From contig JAJECA010000008.1 in the NCBI GenBank assembly GCA_022822265.1, forward strand, positions 186,001 to 250,000: a stretch of DNA of 64,000 bases, in the 5' to 3' direction. Positions 8,995-18,401 of this stretch are shown here, in pieces (within the stretch, counting starts at the first letter, position 1; each line of letters begins with the position of its first letter). This DNA comes from Acidimicrobiia bacterium. Lineage in GTDB: Bacteria > Actinomycetota > Acidimicrobiia > Acidimicrobiales > Bin134. The notes beneath the pieces were generated by a model. The model was not told the origin of the DNA. It was given only the letters and a program-made list of their open reading frames with translations, and searched no databases. A program made the position numbers and the translations under genes.

Positions 8995-10111
8995 CACCTT
9001 CCTCGGTGGCGACGTAGGCGACGCACCGCCTGAACCCCTCGAAGACGAGGGGCGCAGGCTCACCACGTCGCTGTCGACAAGCTGCCTCGCCGTCCTCATT
9101 GCCGTTGTCCTCGGCGGGCTGATCATGCTCATGTCCGGTGAGAACCCGCTGACCGCCTACACCGCCATGGTCGACGGCGCGTTCGGGTCGAAATTCGCCC
9201 TCGGAGAGACCCTCTCCCGGGCCGCACCGCTGGCCATCGTCGGGTATGGAACCGCGGTGGCGCTTCGCGCCGGTTTGATCACCATTGGCGCCCAAGGTCA
9301 GGTTGTGGCCGGCGCCATCGGTGCCCTGGTGACCGCCCAGTTCTTCGAGAGCGCACCTTCGGCTGTTGCCATTCCGGCTGCCGCCCTCGGTGGAGCCCTC
9401 TTCGGCATGGCGTGGGTGTTGATCCCCGCCCTGTTGCGGGCCCACTTCAGTGTCAACGAGATCCTCTCCACCCTGCTGTTCACCGAATTCGCCGCCCTGC
9501 TCATCGAATACCTCCTGAACAACCCGCTTAAGCCTCCGACCGCCATCACGCCACAGTCGGACCCCTACCCCGACAACGGCATTCTCGGACTGGTGATCGA
9601 TGGAACCCGCTTCCATGTCGGGGTGTTCGTCGCCGTGGCCATTGGACTGCTCTTCGTGTGGTGGGTTCGCTCTGATCGGGGGTTCAGCTACGACCTTTAC
9701 GGCGAGAACCCGAACCTGGCCCAGAGTCTGGGCATCTCCGGCAACCGCGTCATTGTCAACTCGCTTCTCATCTCCGGGGCCACCGCCGGTCTCGTCGGAT
9801 GGATACAGGCCGCAGGACTGCTCCAGCGGGTCTACGTGGAGATCGCATCCGACATCGGCTTCTTCGGCCTGGTCGTCGCCTTCCTCGGGGGCGCCACCCC
9901 GGGCGGTGTGCTGGTGGCCGCGCTGTTGTTCGGCGCCCTCCAGAGCGGCGGCTTGGCCATGCAGTCCTCGGAGGGCATCCCGGCCTCGCTCTCCGACATC
10001 ATTCAGGCGCTTCTACTGCTCGGGTTCTCCATCCGCTATGCGCCCCAGATCATCCGCCTCACCCGCGGGGTCATGGCCAACTTCACCCTCATCGGGAAGA
10101 GACGGAAATGA
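8987..10111 (+). CDS. BMP-type ABC importer permease 1
   Basis: A 374-residue inner-membrane permease of the BPD_transp_2 family (YufP-like), with about ten hydrophobic segments after a ~30-residue soluble N-terminus. Family features visible are NPLTAYTAMVDGAFGS near the start, the GYGTAVALRAGLITIGAQGQ loop, and NEILSTLLF before the middle helices. It starts at GTG inside the end of the ATPase gene and its stop overlaps the ATG of the second permease (ATGA), typical of tightly coupled subunits of one heterodimeric channel. The substrate is inferred from the family and its deaminase neighbours to be a nucleoside or nucleobase. Confidence 0.88.
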   Translation: MADTFLGGDVGDAPPEPLEDEGRRLTTSLSTSCLAVLIAVVLGGLIMLMSGENPLTAYTAMVDGAFGSKFALGETLSRAAPLAIVGYGTAVALRAGLITIGAQGQVVAGAIGALVTAQFFESAPSAVAIPAAALGGALFGMAWVLIPALLRAHFSVNEILSTLLFTEFAALLIEYLLNNPLKPPTAITPQSDPYPDNGILGLVIDGTRFHVGVFVAVAIGLLFVWWVRSDRGFSYDLYGENPNLAQSLGISGNRVIVNSLLISGATAGLVGWIQAAGLLQRVYVEIASDIGFFGLVVAFLGGATPGGVLVAALLFGALQSGGLAMQSSEGIPASLSDIIQALLLLGFSIRYAPQIIRLTRGVMANFTLIGKRRK

Positions 10112-11043
10112 GCCAGCTTCTCGAAGCCACGTTCTGGAGCGCCACAGTGGCCGGCGGGCTGCGCTTGGCCACCCCGTTGATCTACGCATCGATCGGCGAG
10201 ACGTTCGCCCAGCGAGCGGGGGTGCTGAATCTGGGACTCGAGGGCTACATGATCATCGGCGCCTTGACCTCCCTGTATGTGGCCGATCCGACCGTGGCTC
10301 CGCTCGGTTTTCTGGTGGGGGGCCTGGCCGGAATGGCGTTGGCCGCCTTGATGGTCTTGCTCTCAATTCGCCTCTTTGCCAACCAAGTTGTGGTCGGTTT
10401 CGGGCTGACAATCCTGGGCATCGGCACCACGGGGTACATCTTCCACGTCACCACCGATGTCGGCGGACGAGACCGCCAAGTCTCCCTGCCCTCGGAAATC
10501 GACATCCCGCTTCTGTCCGACATCCCGTGGCTAGGCGATGCCGTCTTCGGCCACAGCTGGTACACGTGGTTGTCGTTGGCGTTGGTTCTATTGGCCGGAT
10601 TCGTGGCCTCGCGAACCATCTTCGGGCTCGAGGTCAAAGCTGTTGGGGAGGATCCCGACGCCGCTGCCGCCAAGGGCGTCGACGTTTTGCGAATTCGCAC
10701 CCAGGCCACGCTGATCTCCGGATTCCTCGGCGGACTGGGCGGCGCTGCTCTGATGCTGGGCAGCGTGGGACGGTTCCAGCCCTACCTCACCGCCAACCGC
10801 GGGTTCATCGCTCTGATCGTGATCATCATGGCCAGTTGGAGCATCTGGGGGGCCGCGGTGGGCGCATTCGTCTTCGGGTTCTTCGAGGCCCTGGGCTTCA
10901 ACCTCAACAACGTGTTCGTGGACGTGCCCATTGAAGGCCTCAACGCCATTCCGTTCTTCGTGGCCCTTGTGATTCTCACGGTGAGCGCCCGTTGGGCCCG
11001 CATGCCCCGAGGGCTGGGAGAGAACTACGTCCCCACGGTTTGA
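10108..11043 (+). CDS. BMP-type ABC importer permease 2
   Basis: A 311-residue second permease (YufQ-like). The block ETFAQRAGVLNLGLEGYMI is the conserved loop that meets the ATPase in this family, and GVDVLRIRTQATLISGFLGG matches the second cytoplasmic loop. It starts at ATG within the preceding stop (ATGA overlap). Its 3' end runs 19 bases into the convergent adenosine-deaminase-family gene, so both stop codons lie inside the neighbour. A frame open from 9799 is only the upstream extension through permease 1 and is not the true start. Confidence 0.88.
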   Translation: MSQLLEATFWSATVAGGLRLATPLIYASIGETFAQRAGVLNLGLEGYMIIGALTSLYVADPTVAPLGFLVGGLAGMALAALMVLLSIRLFANQVVVGFGLTILGIGTTGYIFHVTTDVGGRDRQVSLPSEIDIPLLSDIPWLGDAVFGHSWYTWLSLALVLLAGFVASRTIFGLEVKAVGEDPDAAAAKGVDVLRIRTQATLISGFLGGLGGAALMLGSVGRFQPYLTANRGFIALIVIIMASWSIWGAAVGAFVFGFFEALGFNLNNVFVDVPIEGLNAIPFFVALVILTVSARWARMPRGLGENYVPTV

Positions 11044-12026
11044 TCTAGCAGCGCCCTGAGCGCCTGCTTGTCGGCGCTTGAGCAGAAGGCGGCGTCGATG
11101 GCTCGGTGCTGGGCAGCGACGAGATCGCCCAGACTCCAACCCAGGTGGTCGGCGGCCAGCTGAATCTCACTGCACAGCGAGATTCCCAGTGTCTCGGGGT
11201 CGTCGGTGTTGATGGTGAAGCGCACCCCCGCGTCGGCCAGATCTCTGATCGGATGTTCGTCCAGGCTGGAGTACAACAGGGTGCAGTTGGACGTCAGGCA
11301 GACATTCAGGGTGATGTCCCTCTTGAGGACCATGGCCAACACCTCGGGGTCCTCGATGCAGCGAACCCCGTGATCGACGCGGCTCACGCCTAGCAGTTCG
11401 ACGGCATCGCGAACGCCTTCGGCCCCCGAAGACTCGCCAGCGTGGGCGGTGCGCCCCAGCCCGATTCGGGCCGCGTAGTCATAGGCGGGAGCAAATCGAG
11501 GACCGGTGCGCCCAGCGGCCTCTTCGTTGCCGTCGATGGAGAGCCCGACGATTCGAGGCAGTCCTGCTCCCGAGATCCACTCCACCAGCTGTCGGGCTTC
11601 TTGTTCGGATTGCTGGCGGAGTATCGACGGCAGCAAGCGGAAATCACCCAGTCCGTCGACCTTGGCCCGATCGAGTCCTCGAGCACAGGCCGTGAAGAGC
11701 TCGCCAGTGGTCAGCCCCGACCAGTGGGTCGGGTTCACGATGACCTCCGCGTACACGATGCCCTGGTCATGGGCGTAGGAGGCGAAGTCGTAGGCCACCT
11801 GCTCGGCGGTGGGTTCGTCGCGGACGAGGCCGCACACCCAGTCGAGGGTTTCTAAGAAGTCGGCCAGGTTGTCCACCTCGAAGAGGCGGTCTACCGGTCG
11901 GGGCGGCTCCTCCCCGGCAATGGCAGCCAACTCGGCCACCCGTGCGGGGCGGAACGTGCCCTCCAGGTGGATGTGCAGCTCGATCTTGGGTACGGCTCTG
12001 ATTTGCTCTGAGCTGGGTACCGTCAT
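11025..12026 (-). CDS. Adenosine deaminase-family hydrolase
   Basis: A 333-residue member of the adenosine/adenine/aminodeoxyfutalosine deaminase family, zinc enzymes that hydrolyse the exocyclic amine of a purine. Metal and catalytic motifs in order: HxH in IELHIHLEGT (residues ~16-24), HAGESSGAEGV with the catalytic glutamate region, SRVDHGVRC, and the zinc aspartate in NTDDPETLG. The start at 12026 (MTVPSSEQ) overlaps the stop of the upstream flavoprotein (ATGA), so the longer frame to 12137 is rejected. Sequence alone does not separate adenosine from adenine or aminodeoxyfutalosine as substrate; the importer and adenine deaminases nearby support a purine. Confidence 0.87.
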   Translation of the reverse strand: MTVPSSEQIRAVPKIELHIHLEGTFRPARVAELAAIAGEEPPRPVDRLFEVDNLADFLETLDWVCGLVRDEPTAEQVAYDFASYAHDQGIVYAEVIVNPTHWSGLTTGELFTACARGLDRAKVDGLGDFRLLPSILRQQSEQEARQLVEWISGAGLPRIVGLSIDGNEEAAGRTGPRFAPAYDYAARIGLGRTAHAGESSGAEGVRDAVELLGVSRVDHGVRCIEDPEVLAMVLKRDITLNVCLTSNCTLLYSSLDEHPIRDLADAGVRFTINTDDPETLGISLCSEIQLAADHLGWSLGDLVAAQHRAIDAAFCSSADKQALRALLDQTVGT

Positions 12027-13261
12027 GTGTAGATGCCGGGGGGAGGATCCCAACCGGTGAGGACGTGGCGGCCGATCTCGGCGTGCTTCCACTCCACCGG
12101 ATCGTGCAGCGAGAGCGTGCGGACGTTTCTCCACCATCGGTCGAATCCCAGAGGACGCCGCACCGAGCGGGTGCCCATGAGCCCGAAGATGCCCTGCGCC
12201 GCGGCCAATCCGGCCCGGTCGGCGGCCGAGCGGGCGGCATAAATCGGGATGGCCAGATCGGTGCGGCTTATCTCCCCCCTCTCGAAGGCGTCAATCAGGC
12301 TCCCGCAGCGCATGGTCAGCTCATGGGCGGCGGCTAAGTCGGCTACCAACTCCCCCGTCGTCCTCTGCACCATGGGATCGTCGGCCGCGTTGTCCACCTC
12401 GGCTGAGGGCCATGGGCGGCTGTGCTCGTTTACGAACGGCACCGCGGCTTGTAGGGCACCGATGCCGATGCCCACATTCACCGCCGCGAAGCCGGCCTCA
12501 AACCGGACACCCGAATGGGGCAGCGGTGCCCTACCGGGGATGCTGGCATTCCACTCCGCACCCACATGGACGTTCTCAAAGCTGATGGACCCCGAATCGG
12601 TGGCCCGCTGACCGAGCGTGTCCCAATCGCGATGGACCGTCATTCCCGGCGTGTCCTTGGCTACCAAGTTCAACTGGAGCGCGAAGAACGGGTTCTCGGG
12701 GGTGAATCGTTCGGGGTTGACGCCCCATACCGCCACGTAGTCGGCCTCGGCGGACCCGGTGGTGTAGATCTTCTGGCCGTTGATCACATGGCTGCCGTCT
12801 TCTTGCTCAAGCGCCACCGTGGTGAACGGATCGGCCACTGTGCGCCCGGCCTCGGCCACAGCCAGGCCCAGCATGGCGTTGTCTTCGAGGATCAGTGCCG
12901 CGAGGCGGGGCTTCAGATCGTCGGAGCAGTAGCTGAAGATCTCCCGCACCAGCTCGTCGTGCACCTTGTAGACCTGGGCTACCGATGAGTCGGCTGCCGC
13001 CAGTCGAACTTGGGCATGCAGGCTGGCAGTGTGCGATGCCCCGATGCCGCCGAATTCCGCCGGCACGGCCAGCCCCAGGAATCCGCAGCCCTTGAGGGCC
13101 TCGACAGCTCGGGTGGGGTACCGGCCCTCATCGTCGTGCTCGGGAGCCAGCGGCGCCACCACGTCGGCGATCACCTCGTCCAGTGTCTCCAGGGCCTGCT
13201 CCTCGCGGTCGCCCAATACCGGTGGGGCAATCGCCGATCCCAACAACCGTGCCAATGTCAT
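12023..13261 (-). CDS. Acyl-CoA dehydrogenase-like flavoprotein (monooxygenase type)
   Basis: A 412-residue protein with the acyl-CoA dehydrogenase fold, closest in feel to the DszC/SfnB group of FMN-dependent monooxygenases. It shows LGLAVPAEFGGIGAS in the N-terminal helical domain, IYTTGSAEADYVAVWG in the beta domain, and ends in GTRSVRRPLGFDRWWRNVRTLSLHDPVEWKHAEIG, a tail characteristic of the monooxygenase branch; no Y-E-G-T/N catalytic-glutamate segment is seen. The start ATG at 13261 follows GAGGAGGAAACG directly; the 21 codons upstream are not needed. It is translationally coupled to the deaminase gene. Oxygenation of an N- or S-containing compound is possible; reduced flavin would have to come from a reductase elsewhere. 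Confidence 0.78.
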   Translation of the reverse strand: MTLARLLGSAIAPPVLGDREEQALETLDEVIADVVAPLAPEHDDEGRYPTRAVEALKGCGFLGLAVPAEFGGIGASHTASLHAQVRLAAADSSVAQVYKVHDELVREIFSYCSDDLKPRLAALILEDNAMLGLAVAEAGRTVADPFTTVALEQEDGSHVINGQKIYTTGSAEADYVAVWGVNPERFTPENPFFALQLNLVAKDTPGMTVHRDWDTLGQRATDSGSISFENVHVGAEWNASIPGRAPLPHSGVRFEAGFAAVNVGIGIGALQAAVPFVNEHSRPWPSAEVDNAADDPMVQRTTGELVADLAAAHELTMRCGSLIDAFERGEISRTDLAIPIYAARSAADRAGLAAAQGIFGLMGTRSVRRPLGFDRWWRNVRTLSLHDPVEWKHAEIGRHVLTGWDPPPGIYT

Positions 13262-13296
13262 CGTTTCCTCCTCGGTTTCATTTCCACCATCGTTCC

Positions 13297-15093
13297 CTAT
13301 CCGTTGTGAACGTGCTGAGGGCATCTACAGCACAACAGCACGGGTATGAACGACTGGGTGAAGGTGTCGATGAGACCCTTCTCGGTGAGGCCGTAGTCGG
13401 GAACACCGGCCAAACCAACGAAGGCCAGGATCATGTAGGGCGATGCAATCTCGCAACCCAGCGACGCCGCGGCACGGTTGGCCTCAATCGACTCGTCGTA
13501 CACCTGCTCCCACGGCTGGTCGCTCATGATGCCCCCCAAGGGGAGCGGAACGGTGGCCAACACCTCGCCGTCGGCCACGCACACATAGCCGCCGCCGATC
13601 TGTTGGAGGGTGCGGGCCGCGTGGGCCAAATCTTCATCGCTGGTGCCCACCACCACCAGATTCTGGTTCTCGCAGTTGCTGGTGATGCCCAGAGCGCCGC
13701 GGGTGAGCCCGAACCCCCGCACGAACCCTGTCGCTCGGGTGTCGGTGCCATGGTGGCGGTCGACCACCGTGATCTTGGCGATGTCGATGGCAGGATCGGG
13801 GATTACGTTGCCGTCCACTACTGGGAGTTCTGCCTCGATGGCCTGCTTGAAGTAGCCGTCGTACATCTCCATGGCTCTAACCACGGCCACCTCGTCGGGT
13901 GCGGCGTCGGCTTCCACCCGGAACATGTCGGGCCCGAAGTCACCGGGCAGATGAACCGTGTTGCGTATCCAATCCGGCATGGAGTCGGGATTGTCAAAGA
14001 CGGCCTCACCGTCTCGGCCGGCGACCTCTCCCCCCACGATGACCTGCGACGGCCGCACTTCGGCCAGATCGTCAAGGATCATCACGTCGGCCAGTCGGCT
14101 GGGGGTGATCGAGCCGAGCAGGTGATCGAGCCGGTAATGCTGCGCGGCGTTGAGCGAGGCCATCCGGTAGGCCTCTACAACCGGGACTCCCTCGGCAATA
14201 GCACTGCGCACGTGGTGGTCGATGTGCCCCTCGTCCCGGAGATCCTCCACGTGGCGGTCATCGGCGCAGAAACTCATATGGTCGAACCCTCCGGCCACTG
14301 CGCCCACATCCTCGAACACCAACGGCACGTTGTCGTTCATCGACCCCGACATCACCGTGATCATCACCCCGAGGCGAAGCCGGTCGATCACCTCGGCAGT
14401 GTTGAACGCGTTGTGATCGTCGCTGACCCCGCCGGCCAGGTAGGCCCACAGCGGCTCATCGGCGATTCGGGCGGTGTGGCCGGTGAGCCTTCGGCCCGCG
14501 GCGATAGCGGTGTGGGCCTTGCGGGCAGCGGATAGGTCCAGGTCGAACGGGTTGCTCTCGCCCAATGTGGCCACGTTGGGCGCGGTGAGACGCTCCAGCA
14601 CGTCTTCTTCGGGCACCACCGCTCCGCCCAGCTCCAGGTCGGGCACCCGGGGAATCTTGTGGGATATCTGCTGGAAGATGCGCATCGGCGTGGCCGTGGA
14701 GGCCATGGCGTCCACGCCCCGTGTCCCGACCACGTTGGCCAGGCAATTGGGATCGGCCAACACGGTGGTGGTGCCCCGGGGCACCACCAGTCGGGCCAAC
14801 TCCCCCGGGGTGAGCATGGTGTATTCGATGTGGAGATGGACGTCGATGAACGTCGGCGCCACAAACCGGCCCGACGCGTCGATTTCGACGGTGGCCTCCA
14901 GCCGCCCGGGGGGCGTCACCGCGGCGATGTGCTCCCCTACGATCAGAACGTCGCGCTCGATGAGCTCGCGATTGTGGAGCGCCAGCACAGTGCCGCCCCG
15001 AATGGCCAGGTCGGCCGGCTGGTCACCCCGGGCTGCGGCTTGAAGCCGCAGGATCTGCTCGGGGCTGGGAGCGAGGTCGGCGCCAATGAACAT
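13297..15093 (-). CDS. Adenine deaminase paralogue A (divergent metal-site motifs)
   Basis: A 598-residue protein of the adenine deaminase (Ade) family, aligned along its full length with the family layout. Compared with the remembered E. coli enzyme it keeps HLHIE, PRGTTTV, GH in TGHTARI, ADDR and the EGHIDHHVR block. Three conserved blocks differ: DPHE reads DPNC (about 14,738-14,749), the second-site CHES/SDHE reads DDHN, and the late SHDSHN reads SNCENQN. The ATG at 15093 has GGTGAG just upstream; GTG 15102 and TTG 15105 are alternatives. It lies 44 bases after the stop of paralogue B. It may be inactive alone, have another substrate, or work as a partner of B. Confidence 0.82.
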   Translation of the reverse strand: MFIGADLAPSPEQILRLQAAARGDQPADLAIRGGTVLALHNRELIERDVLIVGEHIAAVTPPGRLEATVEIDASGRFVAPTFIDVHLHIEYTMLTPGELARLVVPRGTTTVLADPNCLANVVGTRGVDAMASTATPMRIFQQISHKIPRVPDLELGGAVVPEEDVLERLTAPNVATLGESNPFDLDLSAARKAHTAIAAGRRLTGHTARIADEPLWAYLAGGVSDDHNAFNTAEVIDRLRLGVMITVMSGSMNDNVPLVFEDVGAVAGGFDHMSFCADDRHVEDLRDEGHIDHHVRSAIAEGVPVVEAYRMASLNAAQHYRLDHLLGSITPSRLADVMILDDLAEVRPSQVIVGGEVAGRDGEAVFDNPDSMPDWIRNTVHLPGDFGPDMFRVEADAAPDEVAVVRAMEMYDGYFKQAIEAELPVVDGNVIPDPAIDIAKITVVDRHHGTDTRATGFVRGFGLTRGALGITSNCENQNLVVVGTSDEDLAHAARTLQQIGGGYVCVADGEVLATVPLPLGGIMSDQPWEQVYDESIEANRAAASLGCEIASPYMILAFVGLAGVPDYGLTEKGLIDTFTQSFIPVLLCCRCPQHVHNG

Positions 15094-15136
15094 ATTGCTC
15101 ACCAAATTTCGATTTCGGGGACGACAGACAACCGGG

Positions 15137-16906
15137 TCACGACAACACGAGGTCGTCGACCAACTGCCCCAATGTCCCGTCCACGACTCCTATGTCGGTC
15201 ACATGCGGTCCCGTCAGGCAGGCCAAGCTCATCAGCATGACCGAGAACAGCGGCTGGGTTAGCGGCCCGGGCGGCAAGCCGATGGCTTGGGCCGCGGCGC
15301 CGACTTCTTCTTGCAGTCGGGCCACGTCGGCGGCGGGCAATGGCGACAAGATCCCGGCCACGGGGAGTTCGAGGATCGAGACCACCTCGCCGCTCTGCGC
15401 CACCGCCACTCCCCCTCCGGTGGCGATCACCGCGTTGGCCGCCACCGCCATGTCGGAGGGGTCTCGGCCGAACACCGACAGATTGTGGGTGTCGTGGCTG
15501 AGCGTGGTGGCGACCGCACCGGTCCAGTGGCCCCAGCCGCCGAGCAGCCCCGCTACCGGCGTGGCCGGAATCCGTCCGTGGCGGTGCACAACCACGTTCA
15601 GCAAGTACCCGTCGGGAATGGCGACCACCCCGCCGGCTACATCCACTTCGGCCTCGCCCCATTCCGTCATCACCACGCCCTCTACAACCTTCATGCGGTG
15701 GCGTCCGTCGGGGACGCCGGGCAGGCGGAACACGAAGTCGTCGGCCGTCATCGTCGGAAGCCTGATCGTGTCGAGCGGCGGATTCGACGGCGCCTCAGCG
15801 ACGGGTTCGAGCATCGCTCCCTTGTGGGCCACCCGACGACCGTCGAAGAACACATCGTCTACCGCGACCTCCTCCAACGACGACAGCACCACTATGTCGG
15901 CCCGGCGCCCAGCGGCCACCATGCCGAGGTCGGTGCGCTGGAGGCGATAGGCCGCGTTGTAGGTGGCAATTCTCATTGCTCTCACCGGTGCCAGGCCGTA
16001 GCGGATCAAGCGGCGCAGGAGATCGTCGATACCGCCTTCTTCCAGCAGCGTTGCGGCGAACAAATCGTCGGTGGCGGCGATGAGGTGGGTGGGAAACTCC
16101 GGCAGTTTGGCCAGCTCCTCCACCAGGAGCGGCAGCACGAAGTCGAAGGCCCCTCGCAGCTCGACGGTCATGCCGGCCCGAAGCTTCTCCATGGCGTCCA
16201 CGTGCGCGAAAACCTCGTGGTCGGAGAAGATGCCCGCGCTGAGATAGGCCTGAAGGGCCGGCCCGGTCAGGCCGGCGGCGTGCCCGCTGACCAACTTGCC
16301 GCTCTCATGGCCGGCAGCCACGATGCCCACCATGCGGGCGTCGCGGGTAAGTACTCCGCCCATGTCCATGACCTCGGCCAAGCCGCCCACTTCGTCCCAA
16401 GAGAGCATCTCGGCGATATCGGCCGCGTGCAGGTCGTGGCCCGATAGCTCCAAGCCGGGAAGGGGCGGAACGCACGAGGGGGCTTGCACCACAAACCGAA
16501 CGGGCAGCCCTCGGCTGGCGTCGACGGCGTAGCGGACTCCCTCAACCCCGGCAATGTTGGCCAGCTCATGGGGGTCGATGAACACGGTGGTGGTGCCGCG
16601 GGGACAGATGGCGGCGGCGTATTGACCGGGTGTGAGCATGGAGCTCTCGAAGTGCACGTGCATGTCGATGAATCCGGGGGCGATGTACCGGCCGGTGCAG
16701 TCAAACGAGTCGGCAGTGTCGGTGCGCGATCCCGCTGGGTGGATGCTGGCGACTACCGGACCGATGATTCCGACATCGGCTTGGTGCAGCTCTCCGGTTC
16801 CAACGTCGACCACAGTGCCGCCCGCCAGGATCAGGTCGAAGGGTTCGTTGCCGAGCGCGGCCCCCACCGCTCGTGCCCGGGTCTCCTCCTCAAGGTGGCT
16901 GTTCAT
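15137..16906 (-). CDS. Adenine deaminase paralogue B
   Basis: A 589-residue Ade-family protein converting adenine to hypoxanthine in characterised relatives, with a binuclear metal site. It keeps GFIDMHVHFESSMLTPG, PRGTTTVFIDPHELANI, GLAEVMDMGGVL (bridging Glu), GHAAGLTG, SDHEVF and SHDTHNLSVFGRD. Two blocks depart from the family: TDDR reads TDDL, and EGHID reads EEGGIDD, so the His next to the active site is Gly (near 16,030). Those are two of the blocks that paralogue A retains. ATG start at 16906; divergent from the 17031 amidohydrolase with a 124-base gap. Confidence 0.85.
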   Translation of the reverse strand: MNSHLEEETRARAVGAALGNEPFDLILAGGTVVDVGTGELHQADVGIIGPVVASIHPAGSRTDTADSFDCTGRYIAPGFIDMHVHFESSMLTPGQYAAAICPRGTTTVFIDPHELANIAGVEGVRYAVDASRGLPVRFVVQAPSCVPPLPGLELSGHDLHAADIAEMLSWDEVGGLAEVMDMGGVLTRDARMVGIVAAGHESGKLVSGHAAGLTGPALQAYLSAGIFSDHEVFAHVDAMEKLRAGMTVELRGAFDFVLPLLVEELAKLPEFPTHLIAATDDLFAATLLEEGGIDDLLRRLIRYGLAPVRAMRIATYNAAYRLQRTDLGMVAAGRRADIVVLSSLEEVAVDDVFFDGRRVAHKGAMLEPVAEAPSNPPLDTIRLPTMTADDFVFRLPGVPDGRHRMKVVEGVVMTEWGEAEVDVAGGVVAIPDGYLLNVVVHRHGRIPATPVAGLLGGWGHWTGAVATTLSHDTHNLSVFGRDPSDMAVAANAVIATGGGVAVAQSGEVVSILELPVAGILSPLPAADVARLQEEVGAAAQAIGLPPGPLTQPLFSVMLMSLACLTGPHVTDIGVVDGTLGQLVDDLVLS

Positions 16907-17030
16907 AACCAGAAGCTAGCCTCTGGTCACTGTCGCAGGCTTTGGAATGGGCAGCAATCGACCACAGGCAAACTCGGGGTATAGGAACCACTACCGTGAC
17001 CCGCAGATGCGGCTCTGAAAGGCAGGCACG

Positions 17031-18401
17031 GTGACCAATTTCTTGTTGCGCGGCGGAACGGTGCTCCCGATGGAGGGCGCCAAAACGGTCTTCGATCCGG
17101 GCTCAGTGCTGGTGATCGACGGCAAGATCGAGTTGGTGGGCCGAGTGGACGATGTCGATCAGCACCCCGCGGCCTCAGATGTCGAGACAGTCGACGCCAC
17201 CGGGCACGCGGTGGTCCCGGGCTTTCACAACTGCCATCTGCATTCGGGCCTGCTGCGAGGCACCGCGGAATCTCTGGCCCTGTGGGAGTGGCTGGAAGAC
17301 CACATCGATCCGGCGCACCGGGCGCTCACGCCCGAGATAGCCGAGGCGGCCTCGTGGATGGCCTACACCGAAGGGCTGCGGGGCGGCACCATCTCGGTGC
17401 TGGACATGTGGCGGCACATGGAGGGCTCGGCCCGGGCCGCCGACGCGATCGGCATCCGGGCCACGTTGGCCCCCTACACCGCCGATCTGTACGACTACTT
17501 CGAGACCCTGGAGACCAACCGGCGGCTGCTGGAGACCCACCGGGTGGCCGCCGACGGCCGGGTGCGCACCTGGGTGGGCCTGGAGCACATCTTCTACTGC
17601 TCGCCCGACATGTTCCGGGGAGCGGCCGAGCTGGCCGAAGAGTTCGACACCGGCATCCACACCCATTCCTCGGAGTCGATCTGGGAAGTGCAGGAGTGCC
17701 TGCGCCAGTTCGGCCGCCGTCCCATCGAGGAGTTCTACAACCGGGGGATTCTGGGACCCCAGACCGTGATCGCCCACGGGGTGTGGCTCGACGACCGGGA
17801 GGTGCAGCTGATGGTGCAAACCGGCACCAGCGTTACCCACTGCCCTTGCTCCAACATGAAGCTGTCGTCGGGCCCGGCACGGATCGGCTTTTATCGCCAG
17901 CAGGGCATGACGGTGGCCTTGGGTACCGACGGAGAGAAGGAGAACAACAACCTCGACATGCTCGAGGAGATGAAGTTCGCGTCGCTACTACAGAAGGTGA
18001 GCACCCTCGATCCCACCACCGGCGATCCCTGGGACATCCTCGACATGGCCACGCTGTCGGGCGCTCGGGCACTCGGCCTCGACGACGTGACCGGCTCCCT
18101 GGAATCCGGCAAGGACGCCGACATCGTCACCGTCGCCCTGGGCGGGCTGCACTTCGTGCCGGTCATGCACGGCGACGACTTCAACATCGCCGCCCATCTG
18201 GTATTCACCGCGTCATCCCACGACGTGGCCAACGTCTGGGTGCAGGGACGACAGCTAGTGGCCGACGGCGACGTGACCTCAGTGGATGTCCGAGAGGTCG
18301 CCGAGCAGGCCCAGGCCGCGGCCGAGGAGCTGTTCGAGCGTCGCCGCCAGCTTCAAGGCGCCACCCCGAGCCCCGCCACAACGCTGGGAAAGAACGCCTA
18401 A
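17031..18401 (+). CDS. Amidohydrolase, cytosine/nucleoside deaminase-like (MtaD/SsnA group)
   Basis: A 456-residue subtype III amidohydrolase. The metal ligands are all present: HxH in NCHLHSGLLRG (~residues 68-77), His in GIHTHSSES, His in IAHGVW, and the aspartate in LGTDGEKENNNLD, unlike the threonine-containing TrzN-like protein at 4861. Substrates in this group include S-adenosylhomocysteine, methylthioadenosine, guanine, cytosine and s-triazines; the residues around TDGEKENNN differ from the TDGAASNN of SAH/MTA deaminases, so a precise substrate is not assigned. GTG start preceded by AAAGGCAGG. Its last 4 bases overlap the convergent dioxygenase gene. Confidence 0.83.
   Translation: MTNFLLRGGTVLPMEGAKTVFDPGSVLVIDGKIELVGRVDDVDQHPAASDVETVDATGHAVVPGFHNCHLHSGLLRGTAESLALWEWLEDHIDPAHRALTPEIAEAASWMAYTEGLRGGTISVLDMWRHMEGSARAADAIGIRATLAPYTADLYDYFETLETNRRLLETHRVAADGRVRTWVGLEHIFYCSPDMFRGAAELAEEFDTGIHTHSSESIWEVQECLRQFGRRPIEEFYNRGILGPQTVIAHGVWLDDREVQLMVQTGTSVTHCPCSNMKLSSGPARIGFYRQQGMTVALGTDGEKENNNLDMLEEMKFASLLQKVSTLDPTTGDPWDILDMATLSGARALGLDDVTGSLESGKDADIVTVALGGLHFVPVMHGDDFNIAAHLVFTASSHDVANVWVQGRQLVADGDVTSVDVREVAEQAQAAAEELFERRRQLQGATPSPATTLGKNA

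Noticed and set aside
13183-14535. A 450-codon plus-strand open frame across the adenine deaminase A gene.
   Set aside because: It is antisense to a gene with clear family motifs; high GC leaves long empty frames, and its protein has no recognisable blocks.
15287-16447. A 386-codon plus-strand frame over adenine deaminase B.
   Set aside because: Antisense shadow rich in Gly, His and Arg, without domain motifs.
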